Source: a virus | Reading direction: 5' to 3' (one strand) | IMG/VR virus record: IMGVR_UViG_3300030331_006345 | Span: 1 to 43,523 of that record | DNA: 43,523 bases | Part shown: in pieces, positions 1-7,446 of the stretch | How the letters are laid out: every line of letters starts with the position of its first letter | Position numbering within the stretch: position 1 is the first letter of the stretch | Made by a program: the position numbers and the translations under genes | The notes under the pieces: generated by a model | Databases searched by the model: none | Told to the model about the DNA's origin: nothing | What the model saw: only the letters and a program-made list of their open reading frames with translations

Positions 1-1
1 C

Positions 2-187
2 CCTTACTTCCCCTTAAATTATGCAAATATAACCGATTGTAACGACGGTAAAGGCGGGAAATTCGAATTAAATGACTTGAGTTTTGAGGATGTAAGTTTT
101 TGCCAGAATTGCTACAAAGATACAGGGATCAAACCAAAAGTATTGGCTCCTTTAAGAGTAGGGCATTACAAATCATTTTTTGTTTGA
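2..187 (+). CDS. 3' end of a rightward gene (5' end outside the window)
   Basis: An open frame runs from the window edge to a TGA at 185-187, giving the last 61 residues of a protein whose start lies outside. It has no internal ATG, so it is easy to miss. Composition looks like a genuine protein: it is acidic in the middle (SFEDVSF), has a CxxC pair (CQNC) and an earlier Cys (TDCNDGKG), and ends KSFFV. The CxxC could be half of a small metal site, but the fragment is too short to assign to a family. It converges on the leftward gene ending at 166, with a 22-base overlap of the two 3' ends and no terminator between them. Function unknown. Confidence 0.6.
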   Translation, partial: PYFPLNYANITDCNDGKGGKFELNDLSFEDVSFCQNCYKDTGIKPKVLAPLRVGHYKSFFV

Positions 188-339
188 TCTGTAACTCTAA
201 ATGCCTGGAAATGAGGAGTTTTTCCATCACTAAAATCATTCTTAAAAATACAAATTGGTATCGTTTTACCATCAACGACAATATTGCCAGATAAAAAAGT
301 ATTTCCGTTAGACTTTTTCTTGGTCCAAAACGCTCCCAT
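166..339 (-). CDS. Small DUF736-like protein
   Basis: A 57-residue protein starting MGAFWTKKKSNG, then TFLSGNI, KTIPICIFKND and HFQAFRV. This is the pattern of small phage and plasmid proteins of the DUF736 type: Lys-rich start, LSG turn, beta strand with FKN, and an aromatic final strand. The frame is open up to an ATG at 402, but that start would add a Lys/Ser-rich stretch and overlap the upstream gene by 95 bases. The internal ATG at 339 gives the family-like start and a shorter overlap of 32 bases. Molecular function is not known for the family. Its 3' end overlaps the convergent gene at 2-187. Confidence 0.55.
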   Translation of the reverse strand: MGAFWTKKKSNGNTFLSGNIVVDGKTIPICIFKNDFSDGKTPHFQAFRVTDQTKNDL

Positions 340-511
340 CTTGTTCTGGTTCCACTTGGATGGTTTTTTCTTTGAGTAATTCGATGAAGTCTCTTTTTGC
401 ATAATGTGGCAGTGATTTATATTGTGATTTAAGTTTCCTGTAAACCCTTCTTGTAAATGGATTCATAGGAGGGCAAATTTTTCTTAGTTGTTTAGCAACT
501 CTTCCGTTCAT
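308..511 (-). CDS. Small basic hypothetical protein
   Basis: A 67-residue Lys/Arg-rich protein. The core (FTRRVYRKLKSQYKSLP, then FIELLKEK) resembles small basic phage proteins of unknown function. Its ATG at 511 overlaps the TGA of the upstream GNAT-like gene in an ATGA junction, which strongly suggests translational coupling and supports this start. The last third overlaps the following gene in another frame. The many basic residues would suit nucleic-acid binding, but no fold is recognisable. Confidence 0.55.
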   Translation of the reverse strand: MNGRVAKQLRKICPPMNPFTRRVYRKLKSQYKSLPHYAKRDFIELLKEKTIQVEPEQDGSVLDQEKV

Positions 512-966
512 AATTTAGCTATATATGTTTCTGAATCTTTTAAAAAGCCAATTTTTTTATAAAAATTAGTAATCTTCTCTGATTTTTCATGATTAGAGAC
601 TGACGACATCATTATATACTTAAAATCATTATTTCTAGCAAATTTCAAAGCTTTTGCAAATAATATATAACCAACTCTTGGATTAGCAGAAGCCCAAACA
701 TATTCACTAAAAATTTTTTGACCAAACTTTTCATTTTTATTATTAAGAAATGATATAACAGCATCATAGTTGCCATTATCTGATAAATTAGCCCAGCAAA
801 AAAAATCCCACGTAAGTACTTTAGTGTTTGCAAATGCTGTTATTATACTATCTTTATCATGAGGTAAAAACAAGTGGTAATTTGTTTTATCTTTTTCTTC
901 AAAAAGATTGTAAATGTCATTTACTACTTTTTTAAAATCTACAGGATTAACAATTCTTTTTATCAC
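508..966 (-). CDS. GNAT-like N-acetyltransferase
   Basis: A 152-residue protein with the layout of a GNAT acyltransferase. A central strand (KIFSEYVWASANP) is followed by a helix (AKALKFARNN), a strand (FKYIMMSSVS) and a C-terminal NFYKKIGFLKDSE, which matches the usual 'FYEKLGF' end of GNAT domains. The typical Q/RxxGxG/A acetyl-CoA loop is degenerate (PRVGYILFAKAL), so activity is uncertain. The start is a GTG at 966 overlapping the TGA of the gene upstream (GTGA), a coupling junction. Substrate unknown. Phage GNAT proteins may modify host proteins or small molecules, but nothing here says which. Confidence 0.6.
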   Translation of the reverse strand: MIKRIVNPVDFKKVVNDIYNLFEEKDKTNYHLFLPHDKDSIITAFANTKVLTWDFFCWANLSDNGNYDAVISFLNNKNEKFGQKIFSEYVWASANPRVGYILFAKALKFARNNDFKYIMMSSVSNHEKSEKITNFYKKIGFLKDSETYIAKL

Positions 967-1739
967 TTAGATTTAAGTACTGGTATCAACTTCCTGGCCT
1001 CTTTTGCTGATATATCAGAATAAGAGGACCAATTTTTAGCCTCTTCATTACGATATTTTTCTTCTTTCCAAAGATCTCTTAACAAATTTTTAAAAGCTTC
1101 AAATGAATCTACTCCATGTTTATCCCTAAGTATTTTTTCAAGCAATCCTGTTGGTGTAATAGCTGGAGCATCATACTCAACAGTGGTAGAATTATCGGCC
1201 CCTTTTGATTTATCTATCTCATCTGCCCCAACAATATGAACATTTAGATAATTTCTTACACACCTAACAAAAGCACGATTACAAGCGATTGTTTCTAAAA
1301 ATTTAATGCAAAAATCATCAGTATTTGACTTTGTTGCATTAGCTATGTCTACATAAGTTGTGGTAAAATCACTTACGGTTTCATAATTATTGCACCAACA
1401 TATAGTGCATTTAGCTGTTACATAGTTTTCAGAAACATTTTTAACGTCAAAGTGAACTGAAGTATAACCTCTTAGCTTTGCTAATTCTTTTATGCCACCG
1501 AGCATAATAAGGAGTTGTCTGTCTTCTAGGCCATCAATTGATTTAGGTATTTCTTGACCCCTGATAGAAAACCAATCCTTGTTTGGATATAAAAATTCAG
1601 GTTTTATCATAGCTCTCCAATTTATAGAGCCATCATCATTAAATTTATAATCTATATTTTCTAATAGGCCATGCTCATTTCTCTTATAAATGTCTGGACC
1701 ATATTTTTTTTTGGGCTGCGCTTTTTTAGTTTTGCTCAT
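963..1739 (-). CDS. Possible Rad52/Erf-like single-strand annealing protein
   Basis: A 258-residue protein starting at ATG 1739. The frame extends to a TTG at 1784, but the ATG fits better with the upstream gene's stop at 1726. A Lys-rich start (MSKTKKAQPKKKYG) precedes a region of alternating strands (YTSVHFDVKNV, YVTAKCTICWC, SDFTTTYVDIA). These are followed by a helix, FLETIACNRAFVRCVRNYL, which resembles the 'AxTxAxxRALR' helix of Rad52/Sak-type annealing proteins. A linker with TVEYDAPAITPTG separates a helical C-terminal domain (residues about 205-258). Annealing proteins are common in phage recombination modules. The resemblance is structural and short, so this call is tentative; otherwise it is an unknown conserved protein. 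Confidence 0.45.
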   Translation of the reverse strand: MSKTKKAQPKKKYGPDIYKRNEHGLLENIDYKFNDDGSINWRAMIKPEFLYPNKDWFSIRGQEIPKSIDGLEDRQLLIMLGGIKELAKLRGYTSVHFDVKNVSENYVTAKCTICWCNNYETVSDFTTTYVDIANATKSNTDDFCIKFLETIACNRAFVRCVRNYLNVHIVGADEIDKSKGADNSTTVEYDAPAITPTGLLEKILRDKHGVDSFEAFKNLLRDLWKEEKYRNEEAKNWSSYSDISAKEARKLIPVLKSK

Positions 1740-2868
1740 ATATATAAAAATACTCTGATTCTCTCCAATAATCAGCACTATCAATCACTTTATCACTATT
1801 GTCAATATTATTTTTCCAATGAGCATAACTTGAGTATTTTTTACCATTTGCAATTAAGTGTTTAGTGCATAAAAACCTACTTTTTGATGTCACTTCATCT
1901 GGTTTTTTAGAATTACCATTATAGTGCTTAACAACTAAATCAAAATATTTGTTTCTAACAGCAGATAAGTGTTCTTTTTCATTAACTAAGATCACTGGAT
2001 TAATATTAAGTGATTTTAAATCATTAAAATACTTGTCTGGTATTAAATCATCATCTGGATGCACAAAAAGAAAGATGTTTTTTATATTTTTAGATAAAAA
2101 GCTAATATTTTCTATATTGATTATTTGTTTTGTAAATATTGTGCATTTATGTTTTTTGCAAAACTCTGTAAAAGCTTGTTCATTAAAACCATAATCTACT
2201 CTTAAAAAAATTTCCTGGTCATTGGCCGTTTGTATATTACAAAATGAATTAGGTACAACTTCAATTATAGTCTGATTAAAAGCTGAGCCTTGATAAATTG
2301 TTTTAAAATTAACTTTTGCTTTTTCTTTTTTTAGTAGATCTATAATGGATTGAGCGATTTTTTCTGGTTTTATGTTATTTATTTGTTGTTTTGGGTCAAC
2401 ATTACTAAAACAAGGGTTTTTGTCCCAATTAGGTTCTAAATTTACATTTATAGATGAGCTTGAAAACAAAGGCTTATTTATATTCGCATAAATGTTACCA
2501 AATAAAGTCACAGTAGGTTTTTTTCTTAAGCTAGATAAATGATTTAAAGCTCCATCAACTCCGATATGTAATAAACCTTTTGAGATAATATAAGCTTGCT
2601 GTTTAAAAGGTATATTTATAAATTTATCAACTCCGTTTATCTTAGATTTGCCAGATATCTGAACGACTTTTATATTATGTTTTTTTAAAAATGGCTTCAA
2701 TATAAAAAATACTATATCATAGTTTTTATAATATTTTGATTGATTTTCATCATCAATAGATATGGTTATATAGTTATCAAACTCAATTGGGAAAAAGTGA
2801 TTATTAATTATAGGTTTTGATATTTTAACGCCTAAATTTTTAGCGTATTCTCTTAGTAAATGTGGCAT
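1726..2868 (-). CDS. Glycosyltransferase family 9-like protein, C-terminal half of a split domain
   Basis: A 380-residue protein. Residues about 1-190 look like the C-terminal, donor-binding half of a GT9 (heptosyltransferase-like) domain: ITISIDD, IKVVQISG, then LLHIGVDGALNHL and KKPTVTLFGNIY. These match the family's 'GVDGGLMHLA...KPTVALFG' signature, and the next segment (NPCFSN) is also GT9-like. The N-terminal acceptor half is missing here but is found at the end of the gene upstream, whose stop is only 1 base before this ATG and in a different frame. Residues about 200-380 form a second alpha/beta region (IFLFVHPDDD) of unknown function. It is either half of a two-subunit enzyme or the product of a frameshift mutation. 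The acceptor sugar is unknown. Confidence 0.7.
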   Translation of the reverse strand: MPHLLREYAKNLGVKISKPIINNHFFPIEFDNYITISIDDENQSKYYKNYDIVFFILKPFLKKHNIKVVQISGKSKINGVDKFINIPFKQQAYIISKGLLHIGVDGALNHLSSLRKKPTVTLFGNIYANINKPLFSSSSINVNLEPNWDKNPCFSNVDPKQQINNIKPEKIAQSIIDLLKKEKAKVNFKTIYQGSAFNQTIIEVVPNSFCNIQTANDQEIFLRVDYGFNEQAFTEFCKKHKCTIFTKQIINIENISFLSKNIKNIFLFVHPDDDLIPDKYFNDLKSLNINPVILVNEKEHLSAVRNKYFDLVVKHYNGNSKKPDEVTSKSRFLCTKHLIANGKKYSSYAHWKNNIDNSDKVIDSADYWRESEYFYIYEQN

Positions 2869-2869
2869 T

Positions 2870-4759
2870 TTAATTAACTGAAAACTGCATTTTATCTTTA
2901 GCGTTATGAATATAACTTATATGCTTTTGAGTTGTGGAGTGGGGGTAAAATATTGCTTCAAAGTACCCTTCATGATCTGATATGCCTTCCATTAAAAATG
3001 TATCCTCTACAATAGGAGAGTAAGGCAAAAGCTTTTCAATATAAGGGTTGTCATCTATATATGGAAAATACTTATTTTGCGTAAAAACATATATTTTATG
3101 CTTTTTATAATTATTTTTTAGATTTTTTAGCAAAGAATTTACTAGTAAAACATCAGTTTCCGATTGAGGTATTACTACAGCTATTCTTTTTGACTTTTTC
3201 TCATCGCCCAAAAACTTACTTAAATCTGGTGTCGTGTATTTAGCTTTTTCTTGTATGGCAACATTTTTAAAATATGTTACAATTTCTTGAGGTGACATAC
3301 CGCCTTGCATTTTTGCCATCCAATGTTTAAATCCACCAGAATTTTTATCTACATCGTCGTTTAGAATCTCTTTATATATATCTATTAAAAATTCATCTTT
3401 GGTCACATAATTTTCTTTTGGAATATAATCAGGATTAAATAAACATTTTTTGAGATCGTAGTCATATTCAACTTCTGGCATTGCATCAATAATCTCTTCT
3501 AATTTAGAACCAATCACAGGAACTGAAAAATTATCTATTACCCATTGTCTTGATTTTTCTCCCAAAGACTTTCTTTCAGACTCAGTCATCTTCCAAACTT
3601 TTTCTAAGTTTTCAAAAATACTTTTTGGAGATGTAGATGCTTTTATAAATTGAGTTCCAGGCTCCCTATATTCAGTCCAATCTAAAGGTAACCCACCGCT
3701 TTCCTCTGAGCAACTATCCTCTCCACATGAGTAATTAGTTACTAAAGTTATCAATTCTGTTAATTTAGCCTCTTGGACAGGTATTTCTTGCCCTCCACTT
3801 GTAAAAGGATGACAATATACATCCATCAGGTTATAAACTTCATTTAACTGCTCCTCAGTTACACCTCTGCCAGTATTAGTTGTATTTACCGTTTTTTGCG
3901 AACCGCATTTTTGACAATTTTGCTCTTGTCCAGAAAATGATCTGACTTGATAGTCCCCACATTTAGAGCAAACATAAGTAGTCAAAATATCAGAAAAAGA
4001 TATGTTTTTTTCTTCCAGCATTCTGCCTATATCCCATCCCTCTGACCAGTGTGTATGCAGTAAAAGTTTGGCTTTTGGCTCTACTTTTTTGAATAATTTA
4101 TAGCCATCTAATATATTTGGAACGCTTTTTCTTAGTTGGTTTCTAAAGACAAATCCAATTATGTACTCATTACTTAAATTATGTCTAGATCTTAAATTAG
4201 AGCGGGTTTCATCACAAAATCTGTAAAAACAGCTCGTATCTAAAGACCCTCTTAATGTTTTTATGTGTGTGTAGCCTAACTTTTTAAATGCATTCTCTGC
4301 AAAAGTGGACCAAACAAAGTAATTTTTTGCTTTCGGTGCAAAATCCACAGCTTGAGGCAGTAATGGCAAACTGTCTAAAGTTGTCCAAACCATAGTGTTT
4401 ATTTTATTCCACCAAGGTTTATTTTGATACCCACCAAAAGCCCAAATATCCTCTATACCTATGTAAACATCAGGTTTAAATTCTTCTATGGCTTTATCTA
4501 CTAATTTGTTACCGTAGCCCTCTGCTCTTTGTTGTTCTGCACTTAAACCCTGTAGTTCATTTTGAGGTGGCAAAGCGCCTCTACAAGTCCAAGGCACATT
4601 TTCTGTCGATGGATCTTGCCAGTGAACGCCATTCGCTAATTCTACAATATTATATTTACCAGTATTAAATAAATATCTTAAAATATTTTTTTTGTTTTTA
4701 CCGAAACCAGTAAAAGCTCTGCAAAAATTAGAGTGAACAAGAACAGTTTTCTTTTTCAT
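2870..4759 (-). CDS. GT4 glycosyltransferase with zinc-ribbon insert, fused to the N-terminal half of a GT9 domain
   Basis: A 629-residue multidomain protein. Residues about 1-425 are a GT-B, GT4-like glycosyltransferase: a Gly-rich N-terminus (RAFTGFGKNKKN), a central IIGFVFRNQLRKS strand, and a GGQEIPVQEA donor-site motif at about 322-331, equivalent to the EX7E region. A zinc ribbon is inserted at 264-285 (CSKC...CQKC, four Cys). Residues about 455-505 (FLIDIYKEILND..., HWMAKM) resemble the DUF4214 repeat. Residues about 523-629 (KRIAVVIPQSETDVLLVNSL, IYVFTQNKYFPYI) match the N-terminal half of GT9 enzymes. The rest of GT9 continues in the next gene, one base after this stop but in another frame. 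It probably acts in phage or host glycan synthesis. Confidence 0.75.
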   Translation of the reverse strand: MKKKTVLVHSNFCRAFTGFGKNKKNILRYLFNTGKYNIVELANGVHWQDPSTENVPWTCRGALPPQNELQGLSAEQQRAEGYGNKLVDKAIEEFKPDVYIGIEDIWAFGGYQNKPWWNKINTMVWTTLDSLPLLPQAVDFAPKAKNYFVWSTFAENAFKKLGYTHIKTLRGSLDTSCFYRFCDETRSNLRSRHNLSNEYIIGFVFRNQLRKSVPNILDGYKLFKKVEPKAKLLLHTHWSEGWDIGRMLEEKNISFSDILTTYVCSKCGDYQVRSFSGQEQNCQKCGSQKTVNTTNTGRGVTEEQLNEVYNLMDVYCHPFTSGGQEIPVQEAKLTELITLVTNYSCGEDSCSEESGGLPLDWTEYREPGTQFIKASTSPKSIFENLEKVWKMTESERKSLGEKSRQWVIDNFSVPVIGSKLEEIIDAMPEVEYDYDLKKCLFNPDYIPKENYVTKDEFLIDIYKEILNDDVDKNSGGFKHWMAKMQGGMSPQEIVTYFKNVAIQEKAKYTTPDLSKFLGDEKKSKRIAVVIPQSETDVLLVNSLLKNLKNNYKKHKIYVFTQNKYFPYIDDNPYIEKLLPYSPIVEDTFLMEGISDHEGYFEAIFYPHSTTQKHISYIHNAKDKMQFSVN

Positions 4760-5257
4760 CTACCTGTTTTGCTCCAAAGACTCTTTATAGCTTTTAGCTT
4801 TTTCAAGACGATGTAAGTATAGCTCTTGTAGATAGACCCTACAAAACTCTAAAAGACCATAAGCCTCAGACATCTCTACACCTATGCCAAACTTGTTAGC
4901 TGAGTTTCTAGTTACGCCAAAAGAGAAAGCTTTTGTGCCGTCTTTTTTAGTGTAAGGCTTGAAAGATATAGAGGTTTTATTGTCTTGATAGGAGTGAAAA
5001 GCAGAGAATTCACAATAGTTCTCTATTGCATTAATTAATCCACCTATCTCTATCTCATTTAACTTCAAAGATAGAGAGTTGTCTGGATTTTTTGCGTTTT
5101 CAGAAAAAGATCCAGTTCTTGTTTTATCGTTCCAGGAAAACTGTTTTATAGCCCTTACAAATACGCAAGGCTCTTTATTTTTTTGATTCGGGCCTATATC
5201 AAAACTAAAAGCGCACCCGCTGTTTTTGGAATTGGGTTTGTAATACTGTACAATCAT
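4760..5257 (-). CDS. Possible Whirly/PC4-like single-stranded DNA-binding protein
   Basis: A 165-residue protein. An N-terminal beta-rich part (YYKPNSKNSGCAFSFDIG, CVFVRAIKQFSW, TGSFSE, LSLKLNEIEIGGLINAI) is followed by a repeat of the same pattern (FSAFHSY, TSISFKPYTK, AFSFGVTR, FGIGVEMSEAYGLLEFCRVYL). The arrangement of strands ending in a helix, twice over, with 'KxSGxAFSF' and an acidic 'LxLxEIxGLI' turn, resembles the Whirly/PC4-type ssDNA-binding fold seen in some phages. No catalytic motif is visible. It lies directly upstream of the GT4 gene, with its stop 1 base from that gene's ATG. The assignment rests on fold-like pattern only. Confidence 0.45.
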   Translation of the reverse strand: MIVQYYKPNSKNSGCAFSFDIGPNQKNKEPCVFVRAIKQFSWNDKTRTGSFSENAKNPDNSLSLKLNEIEIGGLINAIENYCEFSAFHSYQDNKTSISFKPYTKKDGTKAFSFGVTRNSANKFGIGVEMSEAYGLLEFCRVYLQELYLHRLEKAKSYKESLEQNR

Positions 5258-5310
5258 GTAGGATATTAGGCATAATTAGCCTTTTTTCTACACGATTAAA
5301 TGTATTTGTT

Positions 5311-5448
5311 TTATTTTTGAGCTTTTTTTATTTGATCAGCTGTAGGAGCGCCTTTATCTCCTTTTTTACGCATTTTTTCACCTGAACCACTTTTAATGCG
5401 CTGTCTTTTTTTTCTAATATTTTCCCAAAGGCTGCTATTTATTTGCGT
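5311..5448 (-). CDS. Out-of-frame C-terminal extension or small protein after an A10 run
   Basis: The frame after the A10 run encodes a coherent basic peptide: NSSLWENIRKKRQRIKSGSG, then EKMRKKGDKGAPTADQIKKA and a TAA at 5311-5313. The pattern 'SLWENIRKKR.RIKSGSGEKMR..G.KGAPT' is familiar from many marine phages, so it is probably translated. There is no ATG, GTG or TTG at a sensible position. The only ATG gives the last 20 residues. The frame becomes continuous with the upstream gene if one A is removed from the A10 run (or with +1 slippage), giving a protein about 45 residues longer. Either slippage, or a homopolymer error in the assembly. Confidence 0.55.
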   Translation of the reverse strand, partial: TQINSSLWENIRKKRQRIKSGSGEKMRKKGDKGAPTADQIKKAQK

Positions 5449-6367
5449 TTTTTTTTTCTTTTAAAAGCTGATCATGCCTTTTCATAAATTCCTCATGATT
5501 TCTCCCAGGCATATAAACAGGTTTACCATCTTTTCCTCGATGTAAATGAACACCTGTTAAACCTAATTTTTTGCCTTCTTCCATTGCCTTCTTGGCTGTA
5601 GGATGTCCGTGAGCCATTGGATCTTCAGCGGCTCTCATTTTCATTTTTTCATCCTTTTTAGGCATGTCCATAGCTTTCATTTTTTCATCCTCTTCAGTCT
5701 TAGGCTTATCCATGGCTTTCATTTTTTTATCTTTATTTTCCATATCCATAGCCTTTAAACTTTCTTCAAGTCTTTTGTCTAATTCAGGATAAGGTCTACC
5801 AATGCTAGCCTTAGTTTCTTTTTTCTTACCGTAATGATGAGCTTTGTTCTCCTCTTTCATCTTTTTAAGAATAGCTTTCTGTAAAGCAGGAGGAAGTTTT
5901 TTCTGTTTTTCTGTAAGTTCACCATTTGAATTTTCCATCAACATTGGTCTATCCTTGTCATACTGAACAGCACATGCTTTCATTGTATTATCCATATTCA
6001 TATCTTTTGTGTCTACCATTTCTGCATCATTCATAACGCAGTGGCTCATATAAGATTTGAATACTTTACCTTCTTCTTCGTCCATTTTTTTATCTTTGGA
6101 CATTTTTTTATCTCTAGCTTCGCTCATTTTAGTTTGTGGTGTGTTGTATATAAAAAATAAATCTTTATCATTCCATGGGCCTTTACCGTCCAGGAATTCA
6201 TTACCAACGCTCAAAGAGGCTTTTTTAGATGCTTTTTCAAATTGAGATATGCAAACAGCAACTCTTTGATCGTTACCCTTAAACTCTCCTTTTGTAGACA
6301 AATCAGCAACGCATCTGGTTATAAAATCAGAGCGTTTTTCCTTATCATTTGGAGATGGGAGTGGCAT
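5435..6367 (-). CDS. Conserved phage virion-associated-type protein, Met/Lys-rich
   Basis: A 310-residue protein. The N-terminus (MPLPSPNDKEKRSDFITRCV, then RVAVCISQFEKA) matches a short conserved domain common in marine phage proteins near head or protease genes, 'DFIxRCxxDLxxKGEFxxxxQRxAVCxSQ'. A second, diverged copy follows at about residues 100-140 (KSYMSHCVMNDAEM, MKACAVQYD). The middle is a low-complexity Met/Lys/Asp region with three near-repeats of KMKAMDMPKKDEK. The end (HGHPTAKKAMEEGKKLGL, HLHRGKDGKPVYMPGRNHEE) is His-rich and resembles another recurring phage module. It ends just after an A10 run, where the other frame encodes a conserved-looking tail. No enzyme motif; structural or scaffold role inferred. 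Confidence 0.65.
   Translation of the reverse strand: MPLPSPNDKEKRSDFITRCVADLSTKGEFKGNDQRVAVCISQFEKASKKASLSVGNEFLDGKGPWNDKDLFFIYNTPQTKMSEARDKKMSKDKKMDEEEGKVFKSYMSHCVMNDAEMVDTKDMNMDNTMKACAVQYDKDRPMLMENSNGELTEKQKKLPPALQKAILKKMKEENKAHHYGKKKETKASIGRPYPELDKRLEESLKAMDMENKDKKMKAMDKPKTEEDEKMKAMDMPKKDEKMKMRAAEDPMAHGHPTAKKAMEEGKKLGLTGVHLHRGKDGKPVYMPGRNHEEFMKRHDQLLKEKKNANK
5448..5457 (-). other. A10 homopolymer, candidate slippage site
   Basis: On the coding strand ten consecutive A residues follow GAA-codon G at 5458. Bacterial RNA polymerase and ribosomes can both slip on runs this long. Removing one base joins the frame of the 5435-6367 gene to a conserved-looking basic peptide ending at 5311. A miscounted homopolymer in the source data would look the same. 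Confidence 0.5.
5665..5770 (-). repeat. Degenerate tandem repeats coding KMKAMDMPKK-type units
   Basis: Three similar segments (starting near 5668, 5710 and 5756 on the plus strand, each with CCATRGCTTTCAT or a shortened form) are spaced about 42-46 bases apart. They encode the repeated Met/Lys/Asp units in the middle of the 5435-6367 protein. Confidence 0.6.
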
Positions 6368-6378
6368 ATATACAATAA

Positions 6379-7446
6379 TTACACCTTTTTGCCAAAAATA
6401 GGCTCTGTAATTAGATTAAATAAGAATTTTTTATTATCTAAGAAAATGTCTAAATTTTTAAATTTTGACAAACAGTTGTTAAACTCATTAGAGATATCTA
6501 TTATTACGTCCAATCTAGTGGATTGAAACATGTAAACCTCTCTTAAATAAGAAAACAAAAGCTCTAAAAGCTTTTTTTTAGTTTGCATGATATAAAGCTT
6601 ATCGTAAAAAGGTTGATCATGTACTATGTTGTAATAACGATAAAATTTATCTAAGATTTCTTCTTCTAATTCTTTTTTAACGCCAAAGCTTAAAAATATG
6701 TCTACTAGATCTAATAATGGATGGTATAAACATGTATTTTCAAGGCAATTGAAATAAAAAAGATTCTTTGAAAAGTAAATAGTGTCTAAGGACAAAGATG
6801 AAATACAAGTTATTTCCTTATCTAATTTTGGAATATTACTCAGTAGATCTTTTGATATTTGTTTTTGTATTGAAATTATTTTATTATAATTAGAATTTGT
6901 CTTTATAGAATTTTTAGCTGTCTCAGAAAATGTTTTTTCTATATTTGAGTAATTTACAAAATTCGAGAGTACTGTTTTATATTTTATCTTAGATGGTTTT
7001 GTTTGACAGAAAAATTTATAACAGTCTAGAAAAGATTCTAAGTTATCTAAAAGAAGACCTCTGCCTAAATTTCTTATAGAAAAACAATTTGGAAATTGGA
7101 AAAGTAAACATGTTATTTCTTTATCCAAATTAACTTTACCATAATATTTAACAATTCCAGATGCTATACCCTGGGTTTTTTGTAAAATAAAATTTTCTCT
7201 TTCTAAGATTTTTGAATCACTATCAAATGAAATTTTAAGATAAAAAACCTTTTTACATTTTGTAATTAATTTATAGCAATCATAATTTTGATCATTGCTT
7301 TCGTGGTAAAAATTTAGAATATCTAAGTCTATATTTATTTTAGTTAATAGAAATCTAATGAATGTTTTTATAGAGTCCCAGTCTTCAGAAGAATTTATTA
7401 TGTAAGTTCGGTTATTTAATAAATGAAAGTCCACTTTTAAACACAA
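6379..7446 (-). CDS. Unknown protein with weak kinase/phosphotransferase-fold resemblance
   Basis: A 355-residue protein. Parts of the N-terminal half resemble the small lobe of the aminoglycoside phosphotransferase/protein-kinase fold: a strand with Lys (FYLKISFDSD), a helix with Glu (ERENFILQKTQGIASGIV), then a strand and hinge (ITCLLFQFPN). Later, LYHPLLDLVDIFLSFG recalls the C-lobe 'DPxxDLA' segment. No clear HGDxxxxN catalytic loop is visible, so it may be inactive or unrelated. No ATG is available. The start is either TTG at 7446 (10-base overlap with the clp-like gene) or GTG at 7434, 2 bases after that gene's stop. Position suggests co-expression with the unfoldase. Confidence 0.45.
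   Translation of the reverse strand: MCLKVDFHLLNNRTYIINSSEDWDSIKTFIRFLLTKINIDLDILNFYHESNDQNYDCYKLITKCKKVFYLKISFDSDSKILERENFILQKTQGIASGIVKYYGKVNLDKEITCLLFQFPNCFSIRNLGRGLLLDNLESFLDCYKFFCQTKPSKIKYKTVLSNFVNYSNIEKTFSETAKNSIKTNSNYNKIISIQKQISKDLLSNIPKLDKEITCISSLSLDTIYFSKNLFYFNCLENTCLYHPLLDLVDIFLSFGVKKELEEEILDKFYRYYNIVHDQPFYDKLYIMQTKKKLLELLFSYLREVYMFQSTRLDVIIDISNEFNNCLSKFKNLDIFLDNKKFLFNLITEPIFGKKV

Noticed and set aside
1740-1784. TTG start at 1784 for the annealing-like gene.
   Set aside because: Would add 15 hydrophobic residues and a longer overlap. The ATG at 1739 gives a natural Lys-rich start.
5270-5287. AGGC-ATAATTA-GCCT followed by TTTTTT on the plus strand, like a terminator.
   Set aside because: The stem has only 4 pairs, and no rightward gene precedes it. 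The T run is on the wrong strand for the leftward genes.
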